From: Parasutterella muris | GTDB taxonomy: Bacteria; Pseudomonadota; Gammaproteobacteria; Burkholderiales; Burkholderiaceae_F | DNA length: 53,827 bases | Direction: 5' to 3' | NCBI RefSeq assembly: GCF_009767915.1 | Contig: NZ_WSRP01000018.1 | Coordinates: 1-53,827, forward strand | Part shown: positions 52,530 to 53,827 of the stretch, piece after piece | Position numbering within the stretch: the stretch's first letter is position 1 | Layout: each line of letters starts with the position of its first letter | Program-made: the position numbers and the translations under genes | The notes under the pieces: generated by a model | Databases searched by the model: none | Told to the model about the DNA's origin: nothing | What the model saw: the letters and a program-made list of their open reading frames with translations, nothing else

Positions 52530-53413
52530 CGGAAAAACAGAAAAAGATACGCCACCTTTCTCAGCCGAAAACGGCAGCCGAATGGATTTATCGTCTTCGG
52601 TTTACGATCGCGAGAAGATTCGTGCAGTTTTGTCTTCTGGCGTTTTTTTTCGGTTCTGCTCGATTCGGATTCAAGGTCGCGGATAAATTTATCCTATCCG
52701 GTGATTTATCAAGTTCCAGAATCTTGGACATGATTCCGCTTGCAGACCCGTTTGCCGCGCTTCAGCGTCTGTGCGCACAGTACTGGCTTTCTCCGGAAAC
52801 GCTGATCGGTGCAGGTTTGGTTCTTGCGTTTTACTGGGTTGTCGGCGGCAGAAGTTTCTGCGCCTGGGTATGCCCGATGAATCTCGTGACTGACTTTGCA
52901 TTTTGGTGTCGGGAAAAGCTCGGTATCAAAACCAATGTGCTGTCCCTCAGTTCAAATCTGCGTTATTTGCTTTTGGCGGTGTCATTGATTCTTTCGCTGT
53001 GCACTGGCATTGCGGCGTTTGAGGCGATTAGCCCGCAGGGAGTTCTTTGGCGCGAGATCGTTTTTGGCGGAGTCTATGGTCTGCTGAGTGTGATATTCGG
53101 TATCTTTGCTCTGGACTTAGCGGTATCGAAACGCGGCTGGTGCGGCCATCTCTGTCCGCTTGGAGCGTTTTGGGCGTTGTGGGGCCGCCTCAGCGCGACG
53201 AAGGTTAAGTTTGACAACGATACCTGCACTCGCTGCGGCGACTGCCTAAAGGTGTGTCCGGAGCCTCAGGTGATCAGTTTTAAGGACGCCGCCAAGGTCG
53301 GAATGATTCGCTCGGGAGAATGCACAAACTGCGGAAAATGCGTAAGTGTATGTCCGGAAAATAGCTTGAAGTTCGGAATTCGATTTATTAAAGATACAAA
53401 GAAAACTCAATAG
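52526..53413 (+). CDS. napH: Quinol-oxidising membrane protein NapH
   Basis: This 295-residue inner-membrane iron-sulfur protein passes electrons from menaquinol to NapG. About four transmembrane helices carry the two characteristic CX3CP motifs (CAWVCP, CGHLCP) facing the cytoplasm. The C-terminal tail has two [4Fe-4S] motifs (CTRCGDCLKVCP and CTNCGKCVSVCP). It overlaps napG by ATGA and lies 8 bases before napB. Confidence 0.95.
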   Translation: MTEKQKKIRHLSQPKTAAEWIYRLRFTIARRFVQFCLLAFFFGSARFGFKVADKFILSGDLSSSRILDMIPLADPFAALQRLCAQYWLSPETLIGAGLVLAFYWVVGGRSFCAWVCPMNLVTDFAFWCREKLGIKTNVLSLSSNLRYLLLAVSLILSLCTGIAAFEAISPQGVLWREIVFGGVYGLLSVIFGIFALDLAVSKRGWCGHLCPLGAFWALWGRLSATKVKFDNDTCTRCGDCLKVCPEPQVISFKDAAKVGMIRSGECTNCGKCVSVCPENSLKFGIRFIKDTKKTQ

Positions 53414-53421
53414 GAGTTCCT

Positions 53422-53733
53422 ATGAAAAAACTTTTATTCATCTCATTGTTCCTGATGGCTGCCGCGCCGACAATGGCTCAGAATCCTTCGGATAACGCGA
53501 TAGAAGATAAATTTGTTCCGCCGATGATTCCTCATCCGGTGGCAAACTTCTTGCCGATTACACCGACGAAAAATGCCTGCCTGATGTGCCATCAGCCGGC
53601 TAAACCCGGAGTTGAGGCAAAGAAGGGCCAGCCGACACCGCTTCCTGCCAGTCATGTGACCGGAGATAAAGTTAATCCGAATCGCTATGAATGCATGCTT
53701 TGCCATGCGGAAGTTCTTCCCGCGAAGAAGTAA
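53422..53733 (+). CDS. napB: Dihaem cytochrome c NapB
   Basis: A small periplasmic electron-transfer subunit of NapA. A signal peptide (KKLLFISLFLMAAAPTMAQ) is followed by two haem-binding CxxCH motifs (C53-H57 and C91-H95) and the probable distal ligands H38 (MIPHPV) and H78 (PASHVT). At 103 residues it is shorter than the E. coli protein (149) but keeps all ligands. AGGAG precedes the ATG. It is the last gene of napDAGHB. Confidence 0.93.
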   Translation: MKKLLFISLFLMAAAPTMAQNPSDNAIEDKFVPPMIPHPVANFLPITPTKNACLMCHQPAKPGVEAKKGQPTPLPASHVTGDKVNPNRYECMLCHAEVLPAKK

Positions 53734-53750
53734 TCGCATGAACGCATAAA

Positions 53751-53784
53751 GAAAAATCCGGGCGAGTGCTCGGATTTTTCTTTT
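53751..53784. terminator. Terminator closing the nap operon
   Basis: GAAAAATCCG and CGGATTTTTC form a perfect 10-bp stem with a 10-base loop and T-runs on both strands, so it also serves the convergent gene entering from the right edge. Confidence 0.9.
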
Positions 53785-53827
53785 AGAGGTTGTTTTCGCT
53801 GGCCCAGACCGCCGCTTCGACTCGTGA
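53783..53827 (-). CDS. C-terminal end of an unidentified gene (cut by window edge)
   Basis: A minus-strand frame open to the window edge ends in RVEAAVWASENNL and a stop that coincides with the far side of the nap terminator. Fourteen codons are too few to name it. The placement of a bidirectional terminator right after it supports a real gene. Confidence 0.5.
   Translation of the reverse strand, partial: SRVEAAVWASENNL

Noticed and set aside
1-53827. tRNA, rRNA, CRISPR arrays, insertion sequences
   Set aside because: No cloverleaf, no regularly spaced direct repeats and no transposase coding sequence were seen by reading.

Overview
The window looks like a chromosomal segment of an anaerobic or microaerophilic betaproteobacterium of the order Burkholderiales, most likely a gut Sutterellaceae-type organism (Sutterella/Parasutterella relatives). 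This is an inference. Three gene orders are betaproteobacterial in style: glnE divergent from yhdP-nit-tldD, hemH-grpE-dnaK-dnaJ, and maf-rlmH-rsfS with nadD nearby. The energy genes (DcuB-type C4-dicarboxylate carrier, periplasmic nitrate reductase, a decayed flavocytochrome c-type reductase) point to fumarate/nitrate respiration. No rRNA, tRNA, intact insertion sequence or CRISPR array was seen.

Layout. 1-1.2 kb: gene graveyard, with a flavocytochrome c/fumarate reductase remnant carrying an in-frame stop, abutting what looks like the last strands of an outer-membrane beta-barrel. 1.2-4.3 kb: phospholipid pair (CDP-diglyceride synthase-like and PlsC-like) and an MFS carrier. 4.2-10.5 kb: tldD, a nitrilase-family amidase and the giant AsmA-like yhdP on the minus strand. 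10.8-16.3 kb: glnE, a YheT hydrolase, a queuosine-precursor-type (VUT) transporter and ferrochelatase. 16.4-21.1 kb: heat-shock genes grpE-dnaK-dnaJ, with a good sigma-32 promoter before grpE, then truC. 21.3-28.8 kb: a PheC-like periplasmic protein, an RND efflux pair, a Bcr/CflA drug exporter and a YeiH-type exporter. 28.8-37.7 kb: aminopeptidase P, a small lipoprotein, DAHP synthase, RhlE helicase, FKBP isomerase, pyridoxal kinase, a split chromate transporter, maf-rlmH-rsfS. 37.9-42.5 kb: a membrane-anchored metallophosphoesterase, nadD, an unknown exported protein, purD, yebC.

43-48.5 kb is the most interesting part. A LarA-family nickel-pincer racemase is followed on the opposite strand by the cofactor genes larB-larC-larE. 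Divergent from larB, across an AT-rich control region with palindromes, lies a DcuB-type C4-dicarboxylate exchanger. LarA keeps the cofactor-anchoring Lys and the His residues at canonical spacing. The dicarboxylate carrier next door makes malate a more natural substrate than lactate. LarC consists only of the first domain; the CTP-binding LarC2 domain is absent here.

48.6-53.7 kb: a compact napDAGHB operon closed by a strong terminator, with no napC or napF in the window. Menaquinol electrons are therefore expected to enter through NapGH. Together the lar-dcu and nap clusters suggest a cell that imports C4-dicarboxylates, interconverts hydroxy-acid stereoisomers and respires fumarate and nitrate.
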